Of a stretch of DNA of 64,000 nt, positions 49,477 to 58,600 are shown in pieces (position 1 is the first letter of the stretch; each line of letters begins with the position of its first letter). Origin of the DNA: Staphylococcus pseudoxylosus (lineage in GTDB: Bacteria; Bacillota; Bacilli; Staphylococcales; Staphylococcaceae). The notes beneath the pieces were generated by a model, which made no database searches, was not told where the DNA came from, and worked only from the letters and a program-made list of their open reading frames with translations. The position numbers and the translations under genes are program-made. The stretch spans positions 124,001 to 188,000 of the forward strand of contig NZ_RCVN01000008.1 of NCBI RefSeq assembly GCF_003697915.1. Direction: 5' to 3'.

Positions 49477-50640
49477 TTGAGTATATTCGATAGGATAATG
49501 GGACGTAATGAAGCAATTGAATCTAGTTATGATTTTGAATTATTAAGAGAAACTTCACATAAAGCTTATATAAAGCGTTGGGCGTTAGATACATGCATTA
49601 ATCATATTGCTAGAACAATTAGTCAAACAAAATTCGAGATAATCGAGAATGGTAAAAAGGATTCAAATTCAACAACACATTATAAGTTAAATGTCCGTCC
49701 TAATACCGATGAAAGTGCTGCTACATTTTGGCAAAAGGTTATTAGGAAGTTAATTTATGACAACGAAGTATTAATTGTGGTTACGGATAAAAAAGATTTA
49801 ATCATTGCTGACGACTTCCACAGAGAAGAATATGCTTTATACGATGACATATTTGAACATGTCGTTGTAGGAGAATATGAATTTGAACGTACTTTTAAAA
49901 TGAGTGATGTTATATATCTTGAATACAATAATGATTCAATAACTGAAATGTTATACGGATTGTTTAGTGATTATGGCGATATATTTGGTCGATTAATTAA
50001 GTCTAATTTAATGAATAATCAAATACGAGCGACTATAAGTATGGATGCGAACACTCCATTAACTAACGCTAGTAATGATGACATGCAGAGGTTTATAAAT
50101 AATGCTTATAAAGCTTTCGAAAGTAATGATATTGCAGTTGTACCTGTTCAAAAAGGTTATAAATACGAAGAACATACATCTAGTAATGCTAAAAACTCAT
50201 CTCAAATTGATGATTTAGCCAAGGTGCCTAACCAGTTACTTAGTTACGTTGCACGAAATCTTGGTATACCAGTTGGTTTGATTAACGGAGAAACTGCTGA
50301 TATAGAAGCGATGACGAATAATTATATGAAATTTTGTATCAAACCAATCATTGAAAAGATTACAGATGAACTAAATGCAAAATTATTTAGTGAACGCGGT
50401 TATAAAGAAGGTAAACGAATTAAAGCAATTTCAATAGATCAAAAAGGACCATTAGAAGTGAGTGAAGCAGTCGACAAACTCATTGCTAGTGGTTCTTTTA
50501 ATAGGGATGAAATTCGTGAACTTACAGGTTATGAACCTATAGGTAGTGAAGAAATGCAGAAATTCATAATCACTAAAAACTATCAAACTATAGATGAAGA
50601 GTCTACAGATAACGAAGGAGGTGATATAGATGAGCAATAA
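49477..50640 (+). CDS. Portal protein (HK97 type)
   Basis: 387 residues. TAGGAGGTG lies before a TTG start at 49477. Typical HK97-type portal features are the N-terminal helix region KAYIKRWALDTCINHIARTI, the central LLSYVARNLGIPVGLINGE block and the EYALYDD-like clip region. It forms the dodecameric ring for packaging and tail attachment. The last 11 bases overlap the protease gene. Confidence 0.93.
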   Translation: MSIFDRIMGRNEAIESSYDFELLRETSHKAYIKRWALDTCINHIARTISQTKFEIIENGKKDSNSTTHYKLNVRPNTDESAATFWQKVIRKLIYDNEVLIVVTDKKDLIIADDFHREEYALYDDIFEHVVVGEYEFERTFKMSDVIYLEYNNDSITEMLYGLFSDYGDIFGRLIKSNLMNNQIRATISMDANTPLTNASNDDMQRFINNAYKAFESNDIAVVPVQKGYKYEEHTSSNAKNSSQIDDLAKVPNQLLSYVARNLGIPVGLINGETADIEAMTNNYMKFCIKPIIEKITDELNAKLFSERGYKEGKRIKAISIDQKGPLEVSEAVDKLIASGSFNRDEIRELTGYEPIGSEEMQKFIITKNYQTIDEESTDNEGGDIDEQ

Positions 50641-51415
50641 CGAAATCGATATTTATGGTTTTATCGACAATGTGACTGTTGAAGGCATGACTGTTAGCCC
50701 ACAAACAATTAAAGACCAATTGAAAGAAATGAGCGATGAAGAAGAGATTATTATAAATATAAATTCAAATGGTGGTGATGTATTCAGTGGCGTAGCTATT
50801 TATAACATGCTAAGGCGTCACAATGCCCATATTACTGTGAATGTAGACGGTTTAGCAGCAAGTATTGCTTCAGTGATTGCAATGGCTGGAGATACTATTA
50901 ATATGCCTAACAATGCTGTCCTAATGATTCATAATGCGTGGACAAATGTTACTGGAGATTCTAATGAATTTAAGAAACAAGCTGATTCATTAGAAAGAAT
51001 TAATTCAGTTGTATTTAATAGCTATGTTGATAAGAACCCAGACATAGATCATGCGCTTCTTCGACAATATATGGATGAAGAAACATGGTTTACAGCTAAA
51101 GAAGCAGAAAGTATTGGCCTTATAGATAATATTACTAAAAACACAAGAGTTGCAGCGGCAGCTACATCAGTTTTATTAGGAGGTGACAATCAAATGACTA
51201 GACGTCACAGAAATGCAGGACCTGGAGAACCTCAGGAACCGGAAAAACAATCTAAAGACTTCACTGTGGAAGATGTAATGGATAAACTTGAAGAAATTTT
51301 AGAAGAAGTTAAAAAAGGTAATGAAGGTGAAGATACAAAAGAGCCTAATGAACCTAAACAACCAGAACCACCACAAAATAGTTTTGCAAGGCTATTTAAC
51401 ATGAATACAAAATAA
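50630..51415 (+). CDS. ClpP-like prohead protease
   Basis: 261 residues. The ClpP-fold domain (about 1-185) has the oxyanion segment ININSNGGDVFSG, the nucleophile Ser in DGLAASIASVIAM and the catalytic His in LMIHNAWTN. The tail (about 190-261) is charged and Pro/Glu-rich (TKEPNEPKQPEPPQ) and may act as a scaffold. It should process the capsid delta domain during head maturation. The start codon lies within the portal 3' end, with GGAGG upstream. Confidence 0.94.
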   Translation: MSNNEIDIYGFIDNVTVEGMTVSPQTIKDQLKEMSDEEEIIININSNGGDVFSGVAIYNMLRRHNAHITVNVDGLAASIASVIAMAGDTINMPNNAVLMIHNAWTNVTGDSNEFKKQADSLERINSVVFNSYVDKNPDIDHALLRQYMDEETWFTAKEAESIGLIDNITKNTRVAAAATSVLLGGDNQMTRRHRNAGPGEPQEPEKQSKDFTVEDVMDKLEEILEEVKKGNEGEDTKEPNEPKQPEPPQNSFARLFNMNTK

Positions 51416-51429
51416 AGGAGAGTAAAATT

Positions 51430-52647
51430 ATGATTAATCTTGAAAACAAACCAGGATTCGAAAATTCACAAAAACTTTTACAAGAGTTTTCAAATATGAA
51501 TCCAGAAGCAACAGATGAGGAAGTTAAAGCTAAATATACCGAGTATATGAATGCATATAGTGAGGAATTGGCTAATACAATTCGAAAAGATATTAAAAAC
51601 GAAACAGGAGATAATGCGGTATTGAATTCACGTAATGTGAATCGTTTAACGAACGAAGAAAAGAAATTCTATAACGCGTTAGTAACTGAAGACCATGTTA
51701 ATACTGATACAAACTGGAAAGATGGAGAGCTATTACCTGAGACGGTTGTAGATCGTATTTTTGAAGACATTGAAACTGACCACCCATTATTGAAACATAT
51801 TAATATTGAGCGTACGGGTTTAAAAACACGTGTCATTCGTTCGGTAACTGAAGGACAAGTTGTTTGGGGCAAAATCTTTGGAGAAATTCGTGGTCAATTA
51901 GAGGCGTCATTCTATGAACAAGATATTTCTCTAGGTAAAGCCACTGCTTTCGTAGTAGTACCTAAAGATTTAAAAGATGCTGGTGTACAGTGGGTAGACC
52001 GTTTTGTACGTGCACAAATTAAAGAAGCTTTTGCTGTAGCTATTGAAAAAACAGCGATTCAAGGTGAAGGTAAAGCTAAAGACCAACCAGTCGGTTTATT
52101 AAATGAAATCAACCGTACAAACGGTGCAGTGTCAGCTAAGGCAAGTGCAGGTAAATTAACATTAGAAACGCCTGAAATTGCTATTAAAGAAATTGGGAAT
52201 ATCATTAGCAATTTATCCATTAAAGAATATTATGATAAAGACGGTAATGTTAAAAGAACGAAAGGTGCAAATGTTTTAAACAATGTTGTTATTGGATTAA
52301 ACCCAGTGGATTACATTTATACTGGTGTTGCTTTCATGCAAGTACACAACGGAGCATTTGTTAGTCCTATTCCATTTAATGTAACGTTTGAACAAAGTGA
52401 ATTTGTACCTAAAGGTAAAGCAGTTGCTTACGATAAATCACGTTATCATTTCTACGCAGGTAGTGAAGTTATTGTACGTGAATTTGACCAAACACTTGCT
52501 TTAGAAGATATGGATTTATATACGGCGAAACAATTCTTATATGCTGAACCTGATGATAATAAAACATCTTTTGTTTATGATGTAGACTTCTCATCACATG
52601 GTGCACCAACTGATGGTGGTACTGAAACACCAACACCTGAAGCATAA
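51430..52647 (+). CDS. Major capsid protein (HK97 fold)
   Basis: 405 residues. The N-terminal helical delta domain (about 1-90; GFENSQKLLQEFSNMNPEAT) is probably removed by the upstream protease. The HK97 core (about 100-390) includes GELLPETVVDRIFEDIE and GQVVWGKIFGEIRGQLEASF. The C-terminus ends TDGGTETPTPEA. AAAGGAGAG precedes the ATG. Confidence 0.95.
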   Translation: MINLENKPGFENSQKLLQEFSNMNPEATDEEVKAKYTEYMNAYSEELANTIRKDIKNETGDNAVLNSRNVNRLTNEEKKFYNALVTEDHVNTDTNWKDGELLPETVVDRIFEDIETDHPLLKHINIERTGLKTRVIRSVTEGQVVWGKIFGEIRGQLEASFYEQDISLGKATAFVVVPKDLKDAGVQWVDRFVRAQIKEAFAVAIEKTAIQGEGKAKDQPVGLLNEINRTNGAVSAKASAGKLTLETPEIAIKEIGNIISNLSIKEYYDKDGNVKRTKGANVLNNVVIGLNPVDYIYTGVAFMQVHNGAFVSPIPFNVTFEQSEFVPKGKAVAYDKSRYHFYAGSEVIVREFDQTLALEDMDLYTAKQFLYAEPDDNKTSFVYDVDFSSHGAPTDGGTETPTPEA

Positions 52648-52664
52648 GAAAGGAGAGTTTAACA

Positions 52665-52835
52665 ATGGCGAAATTTAAAGTTGTAAAGCCTTATCAAGAT
52701 ACACAAATTGGTAAGAAATTGAAAAAGGATGAAGAAGTAGAAATGACTGTTAAACGTTCAGATGAAGTTGAAAAAACTTTATCTGATAAAGGTTTTGATG
52801 GTCCTTTTTTAAAACGCATTCAAGAAAAGAAGTGA
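52665..52835 (+). CDS. Small protein after capsid, unknown
   Basis: 56 residues, MAKFKVVKPYQDTQIGKKLK at the start, basic, probably a small beta-barrel or hairpin. AAAGGAGAG lies ahead of the ATG. Similar short genes lie between capsid and connector in many siphoviruses and may be head decoration or connector-associated, but this is unproven. Confidence 0.75.
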   Translation: MAKFKVVKPYQDTQIGKKLKKDEEVEMTVKRSDEVEKTLSDKGFDGPFLKRIQEKK

Positions 52836-52840
52836 TGTAA

Positions 52841-53128
52841 TTGATTACTGACACTCATGTAGAAGAATTTAAAAAACGTAATCGTATATTCTATAACATG
52901 GAAGACGATAGAATAAAAATTGATTTAGAGCTTTCCTTTAGCGATATAAAAGCTAAGTGTGGCAATTTTAATATAGAAGAATACTCACTTGGTCGTGAAT
53001 TAGTATATGAGCGTACAAGGTATGTATTAAATGATAAATTAGAAGAATTTCATGATAACTTTTTATCTAGTATAGTCCAATTTCAAATTATGAATATGGA
53101 GGTGCCTGAAGATGGCGCAATCACGTAG
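52841..53128 (+). CDS. Head-tail connector protein (gp6-like)
   Basis: 95 residues, all-alpha, TTG start at 52841. The position after the capsid, the length, and the pattern with acidic helices (DIKAKCGNFNIEEYSLGREL) fit the gp6/Phage_connect_1 adaptors that bind the portal. It overlaps the next gene by 17 bases. Confidence 0.72.
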   Translation: MITDTHVEEFKKRNRIFYNMEDDRIKIDLELSFSDIKAKCGNFNIEEYSLGRELVYERTRYVLNDKLEEFHDNFLSSIVQFQIMNMEVPEDGAIT

Positions 53129-53465
53129 ACAATTGGTAACTGGTGGCGAAATGCGCACACCGGTTATTTTTTATATAGCAAAACCTAGTGATGACTTTTT
53201 TCCAGGTGAAAGTGTGGAAGAAGTTTATTACCAATGTTTTGCGAATGTTTATCCTCCTTCTCAAAAAGATTTGGACATGACAGATAATAAAGCAACAATA
53301 ACGATGATTACATGGTATGCAATGGAATATGAAATAACAGATGATATGTATTTTGAAATCGAATTACCAAGATATAAAGGGAAGAAATTCAATATTATAC
53401 AAGTTGATGATGACACTGAATCTCACGCAAATATAAAAATTATCGGTGAATATATTACATCATGA
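53112..53465 (+). CDS. Head closure / head-tail adaptor protein
   Basis: 117 residues, beta-rich, with PVIFYIAKPSDDFFPGE near the start and a KATITMITWYAMEYEITDDM middle, consistent with gp7/gp16-like head-tail joining proteins. It lies inside a run of overlapping connector genes, with GGAGG at 53099 ahead of the ATG. Confidence 0.78.
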   Translation: MAQSRRQLVTGGEMRTPVIFYIAKPSDDFFPGESVEEVYYQCFANVYPPSQKDLDMTDNKATITMITWYAMEYEITDDMYFEIELPRYKGKKFNIIQVDDDTESHANIKIIGEYITS

Positions 53466-53857
53466 GTGTAGAGATAAGAGGCACTCATAACTTACTACGA
53501 AAGATTAAAGAACAATATGGAGAGGCACAAATGATAAAAGCGCAAGATAAAGCGTTAAAGCTAGGTTCTAAATATTTTGTAGGAGTTATGAAAGATAATT
53601 TCCAAATATTTAAAGATACTGGAGCAAGTATAGATGAAATAAGTGTCACTGACCCTTATTATATCCACGGGAAAGTTCGTATGGTGAAAATACATTGGGA
53701 AGGTTCAATGAATCGTTACGCTATTATTCATCTTAATGAATATGGTTCTGTTAAACAACCTAACCCTAAAGGTAAAGGTGCAATTGCTCGAACTATGTTT
53801 ATGACAGAGAAACCATATCAACAAATAATTAAAGAAACGTTAGAAGGTGAACTGTAA
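53462..53857 (+). CDS. HK97 gp10-like tail component
   Basis: 131 residues. EIRGTHNLLRKIKEQYG at the N-terminus, KLGSKYFVGVMKDNF in the middle and the HLNEYGSVKQPNPKGKG segment match the HK97 gp10 family, which joins head and tail. It overlaps the preceding gene by four bases and abuts the next. Confidence 0.88.
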   Translation: MSVEIRGTHNLLRKIKEQYGEAQMIKAQDKALKLGSKYFVGVMKDNFQIFKDTGASIDEISVTDPYYIHGKVRMVKIHWEGSMNRYAIIHLNEYGSVKQPNPKGKGAIARTMFMTEKPYQQIIKETLEGEL

Positions 53858-54268
53858 ATGTTTGATATGTTGAAAACTTTACAAAAATATTTATTAAAAA
53901 ACGCAACAATTGCTCAGCATTGTACAGGTCGTGTTCGAGCGTATCATTATGATGAAACAGCAGATACAACTAACACCTATATCTTAATCAGTCCATTAAT
54001 TGCGCCTCAACCATCGACTTATGCAAGTGATACTAATTTATCAACTGAGTATTTATATCAAATTGATGTACGTGGTTCTAATTATGACCAAGTAAAATTA
54101 ATACAGGAAGAAATTCGTAAAACTTTATGGGAAATTGGTTTTCGCCAACAAGACGGTATAGATCAATATGATAAAGATATAAAAATTTATATGGATGCCC
54201 GAAGGTATCGTGGTAATCCATATACAATTGAGCACTTAAGACACATAGATAAAGATTTAATTGAATAG
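53858..54268 (+). CDS. Tail terminator / completion protein (DUF806-like)
   Basis: 136 residues. The position before the tail tube gene and the middle segment STEYLYQIDVRGSNYDQVKL suggest a tail-terminator ring protein, DUF806/DUF3168-like. No strong motif is seen. It starts directly after the gp10-like stop, and a terminator hairpin follows it. Confidence 0.75.
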   Translation: MFDMLKTLQKYLLKNATIAQHCTGRVRAYHYDETADTTNTYILISPLIAPQPSTYASDTNLSTEYLYQIDVRGSNYDQVKLIQEEIRKTLWEIGFRQQDGIDQYDKDIKIYMDARRYRGNPYTIEHLRHIDKDLIE

Positions 54269-54271
54269 GCA

Positions 54272-54302
54272 AGCCTTTCGTAAATACGGAGGGCTATTTT
54301 TT
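54272..54302 (+). terminator. Hairpin between tail terminator and tail tube genes
   Basis: AGCCTTTCGTA pairs with TACGGAGGGCT (G-U pairs included), closing a two-base loop, followed by six T residues. It may tune the head-to-tail transcript ratio. Confidence 0.75.
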
Positions 54303-54329
54303 ATGCCTAAATTTAAGGAGGAATTTTAA

Positions 54330-54974
54330 ATGGGTAGATATAATGCTGCAACAGGTTTAGGAAAAATGTATTACGCAGTTTTAACTGAGCAACCAGATGG
54401 CTCAATACAAATTGGAGACATCAAAGACGTAGATTACGTTCAAGAGATGTCACTAGAATTCGGTGAAGAATTAGAAAGAGCATATGGTTCAAATAAAGTA
54501 GCTGAGATTGCTAAATCAGCTGGAGAAACAACATTGTCTCTTACTTTCCATAAATTACCAATTGATGTTCAAAAAGATTTGTTAGGTTTAATTGAACATG
54601 AAACAAATACAAATGTATATGGTTTTGGTAATTCTAGTGGTATTACTTACACAGCCGTAGCAATACCAAGAACTATGGAAGACGGGTCTATGGAATGGTT
54701 TGGTTTATCCAAAGGGGTATTTACACGTCCAAATAAAGAAGGTCAGACTAAAGAAGATGGTGTAGAATTCGGTTCTGATGAAATTGAAGGTCAATTCATG
54801 GAACGTAGTGTTGGTGGATTTGATGAAGATTTAGCAGTAATGATGGCATATGAACCAAAAGGTTCAAGTGAAGGTAAGGATACTGTTTTTCAATCTATTT
54901 TTGGAAAGACTGGAAATAATACAGGAACTGAACAACCTTCTGAAGAACAACCTGCAGATGAACCAATTGCATAA
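54330..54974 (+). CDS. Major tail tube protein (phi13-type)
   Basis: 214 residues. MGRYNAATGLGKMYYAVLTE at the start and LTFHKLPIDVQKDLLGL and DGVEFGSDEIEGQFMER later match the phi13-family tail tube proteins. It polymerises into the flexible tail tube. The C-terminus is an acidic Glu/Pro/Thr tail. AAGGAGG precedes the ATG, and strong terminators lie on both sides, as expected for a highly made structural protein. Confidence 0.93.
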   Translation: MGRYNAATGLGKMYYAVLTEQPDGSIQIGDIKDVDYVQEMSLEFGEELERAYGSNKVAEIAKSAGETTLSLTFHKLPIDVQKDLLGLIEHETNTNVYGFGNSSGITYTAVAIPRTMEDGSMEWFGLSKGVFTRPNKEGQTKEDGVEFGSDEIEGQFMERSVGGFDEDLAVMMAYEPKGSSEGKDTVFQSIFGKTGNNTGTEQPSEEQPADEPIA

Positions 54975-54982
54975 ATGATTTA

Positions 54983-55006
54983 AGGCGACTTCGGTCGCCT
55001 ATTTTT
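54983..55006 (+). terminator. Terminator after major tail protein
   Basis: AGGCGAC and GTCGCCT close the stable tetraloop TTCG, followed by ATTTTTGT. Then comes a short A-rich tandem of AAAAATAAT-like units (55012-55040). Confidence 0.92.
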
Positions 55007-55081
55007 GTATACAAAAATAATAAAAAATAATAAAAAATAATCGGTCGAACAGAAAACCCGATGAAAAAGGAGTAATAAATT

Positions 55082-55408
55082 ATGTCAAACGCATTAGTAT
55101 TAAATATCAATGGTGAAGAGAAAAAGTTTTATAAACAAGGTGGATTTACTGGTAAGCAAGCACGTAAAGGTACACGTTTATCTATGAGAATGAGTGCTTT
55201 AAGTACCAATCCTGAAGGATTAAGTATTGAACAAGCAGACAAATTCGAAGAAACTTTAGATCAAATAGAAAAAATGATTGTAGAAGATTTATATAACAAT
55301 CAATTTACTGTGGATGAACTACAAGACGGTGTTGATGGCGAAAAATACTTTGAAACAATTATTACTGAAGTAAGCGGCGCTAATGAAGACACGGGAAAGA
55401 AAAAATAA
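55082..55408 (+). CDS. Tail assembly chaperone gpG
   Basis: 108 residues. MSNALVLNINGEEKKFYKQG at the start fits the TAC family, placed between the tube and tape measure genes as in lambda-like siphoviruses. The last codons include the slippery heptamer G GGA AAG at 55393-55399, so a part of the ribosomes should shift to make gpGT. AAAGGAG precedes the ATG. Confidence 0.88.
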   Translation: MSNALVLNINGEEKKFYKQGGFTGKQARKGTRLSMRMSALSTNPEGLSIEQADKFEETLDQIEKMIVEDLYNNQFTVDELQDGVDGEKYFETIITEVSGANEDTGKKK

Positions 55409-55650
55409 ATGATGATTCGCTAACAAAAGAAGACTTAACTTTTGAAAAGATGGCTAAAAACGTTGAGGTTGTTTATCAGGATTTGTTAGAAGCTGGTTGG
55501 AAAATGTCAGAAATAGACGATGCTGAAATATTCGAAATGCTTCGTATCTTAAATAATAAAAACAAGAAAGAAAGTAAAGTTAAAAAAGTTAGCGCAAGTG
55601 AGTCGTTGATAGGAGCAATAACTGGGAAAGACCCTAGAGCTTCCAGTTAA
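55393..55650 (+). CDS. gpT part of gpGT, reached by -1 frameshift
   Basis: At G GGA AAG (55393-55399), the same heptamer used by phage lambda, a -1 shift leads from the gpG frame into a frame open from 55399 to the stop ending at 55650. It continues GKEKINDDSLTKEDLTFEKM and then MAKNVEVVYQDLLEAGWKMS. The fused product would have about 189 residues. The ATG at 55450 lacks a ribosome site and is not the likely start. gpGT coats the tape measure protein during tail assembly. Confidence 0.86.
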   Translation, partial: GKEKINDDSLTKEDLTFEKMAKNVEVVYQDLLEAGWKMSEIDDAEIFEMLRILNNKNKKESKVKKVSASESLIGAITGKDPRASS

Positions 55651-55691
55651 CGGCTCTTTTTTTATATCTAAAATGAAAGGAGAGTGAAGAC

Positions 55692-58600
55692 ATGGCAGGA
55701 GATATACAAGGTTTTACGATTGACTTGGGTATTGATACGAGTGATATAGATCGTGGAATGGCTAATTTACAACGTAAATTAAAAACAGCAGATGCTCAAA
55801 TGAAAGCTAATCTCTCTACTTTTGACAAAGCTGAAAAATCAGTAGATAAATATGGGACAGAACTTGAAGGTTTAAACAAAAAGTTAACCCAACAAGGGCG
55901 TGCAAGTGAGCAATCTCAAAAGAAATTGGACAAACTGAGAAGCGCACAAGAAAACATGTCAGACAAATTAAAAGAGTCAGCTGTAAATGCTCAAAACGCT
56001 AAGAAACGATATGATTCTTTAAGCGACTCATACGATAAGATGAATAATGAGTTAAAAGAACATCAAACTAATGTTAAATCCGCACAAAATGCTCAGAAAC
56101 AAATGCAAAACACTGTTACAGCACTGGGTGCTAAAATGAAAAATGCTAAAAGTTCTGTAGACGAATTAGAACAAGAATTCAAAGAATTGAGTGAGTCAGG
56201 TAAAGCATCTAAACAAGAATTAACTTCTTTAAGCAATCAATTAACTAAGGCAAAGGTTAACTACAATAATCTTTCTAAAGCAGTAGACAGTGCTAAAAAA
56301 GATTTAAACGAATCTAAAGTTGCCACAGCTAATGCAAAGAATGAACTGCAAAAATTCAGTGATGCAAATAATGATGCTATGGTTAGTGCTAAAACTGCAA
56401 TGACTGAAGCTAAAAAAGAAGCAACTAATGCCGAAAAATCATATGCATCATTGAATCGTGAAGTTGGTCAGTTACCAGCTAAGTTAGATAAAGCAGAAAA
56501 AGAAGTTTATGAAAATGCTTTAGCATATAACGTATTACAGAACCGTATTAATGAAACTAATGATGAATTGTCAGAGTTACAACGTAAACAAACTATTATT
56601 GGTGGTATTGGTGTAGCAGCAAGTGCAATGGGTCAGCGTTGGGAAGAAGTTAATGCTAAAATTAATAAAATCGGTAATAGTTTTAGAAATGTTGGATATG
56701 TCGTTAAAGGCATTACCATGGGTGGTTTAGTCGCAAATATTTCTACAATTATTCCTATTGCTGGTAGCGCAGTAAGTGCTATCGCTGGTATCGGTGGTGC
56801 TGCAACTGCAGCTGCTGGTGGTGCAATTGGTTTAGGTGGTGCATATGGTGTTGCTTTGGGTGGCGTTATGGCATTCAGTGGTCAAGCTACAACAGCATTA
56901 AAGATGTTAGAAGATGGCGAAATACGCGTTACAAATGAAGTTAGAAACTATCAAAGTGTATTAAGTGGTTTGCAAAACCAATGGAAAGATTTAGTTAAAG
57001 CAAATCAAGCAGCTATATTTAATACAATGGCAAACGGTATTAATATTGCGAGAATTGCCTTAACAAAATTAACACCATTTATTACACAAACTACAAATAA
57101 GATAGCTAGTGCATCCAAAGAAATGCGTAATTGGGTTACATCTTCAGAAAATGCTCAAAATGCCTTCAAACTCATTAATAATATCGGCCCTCCAATATTT
57201 CAAAATTTATTAAATGCTGCAATGCGTGTAGGTGATGGACTTACAAATATGTTCACACAATTTGGACCCCTATTTACATGGACTGGTAAAGGTATAGAAA
57301 GTTTAGCTAATAAATTCAATGCATGGGCAAATAGTGCTAGCACAGATAAAGGAATTGCACAGTTCATTCAATATACAAAAACGAATTTACCGATTGTAGG
57401 GCAAATATTTGGTAATGTATTTAGCGGTATAATAAGTCTTTTTCAAGCTTTTAGTGGTCATTCACAAACGGTAATGCAAGGAATGGCAGGCGTGACTAAG
57501 ACGTTTAAAGATTGGGCAGCTAATTTATCTTCTACTGAGGGATTTAAAAACTTTATAGCGTATTTAAATGAAAATGGTCCTAAAGTTTGGCAGTTACTTA
57601 AAAACATTGGAAACATTATTGTTGGTTTAGTTAAAGGTATGGCTCCAGTTGGATCAGTGATGCTTAGTATTACAACTGCTATTACTGGATTTATCGCTAA
57701 AGGTGCTACAGCTAATAATACTATGGGTATGATGACAGGTATATTAACTGCTGTAGGTGGAGCATTAGCAGCTATTATTCCCATGTGGGGTGTATATAGA
57801 ACTGTAATGGGTGGTGTATCTATAGCCACTGGTGTAGCAAGAGCAGCAACAGTAGTATACCGTGGTGTTATGAGTGCAGCACAAACAACCGCCTTAGCAT
57901 ATATGTATGCTACTAAAGGCTTAACCGTTGCTCAAATGGGACAAGCAGTCAAGTCAAAAGTCGCTGCAGCAGCAACTGTCGTGTGGACAAGTGTTACAAA
58001 AGCAGCAACTTTAGCAACCAGAGGTTTAGGTTTAGCTATTAAATTTATGACAGGTCCTATAGGATTAGTTATTACTGCGATTACTGCACTAGTTGCAGGT
58101 ATTGTATATCTGTGGAAGAACAACGAAACTTTCCGTAATTTCGTTATTAATGCTTGGAATCAAATTAAAGCTACTGCCATATCGGTGTTTGGTTTCTTAA
58201 AACCTTATATTATTGGAATATGGAATGGAATTAAAACGGTAAGTATTGCAGTTTGGAATGGGTTGAAAACAGCAGCCATTGCTACATGGAATGGTATTAA
58301 GTTTGCTATACAAAATCCAATACAGACATTAAAAAATATTTTGTCTGCAATATGGAATGGAATTAAAGCGGCTGCACTATGGGTTTGGAATGCGATAAAA
58401 ACAGGTGTAATTAATATCGTTAAACTTTGGATTACAGCAATGAAACTATATATAAATTTAATTAAAACTGTCGTTATGACTGTCTTTAATGCAGTGAAGA
58501 AATTTTCAATTGCTGTATGGAACGCTATAAAAAATGGTGTAGTAAAAGCAGTTAAATTACTTTGGGCAGGAGTTAAAACAACGTTTAACGCACTGAAAAA

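Noticed and set aside
55450..55650. gpT as an independent gene starting at 55450
   Set aside because: No ribosome site, and the frame is open back to the slippery heptamer in gpG.
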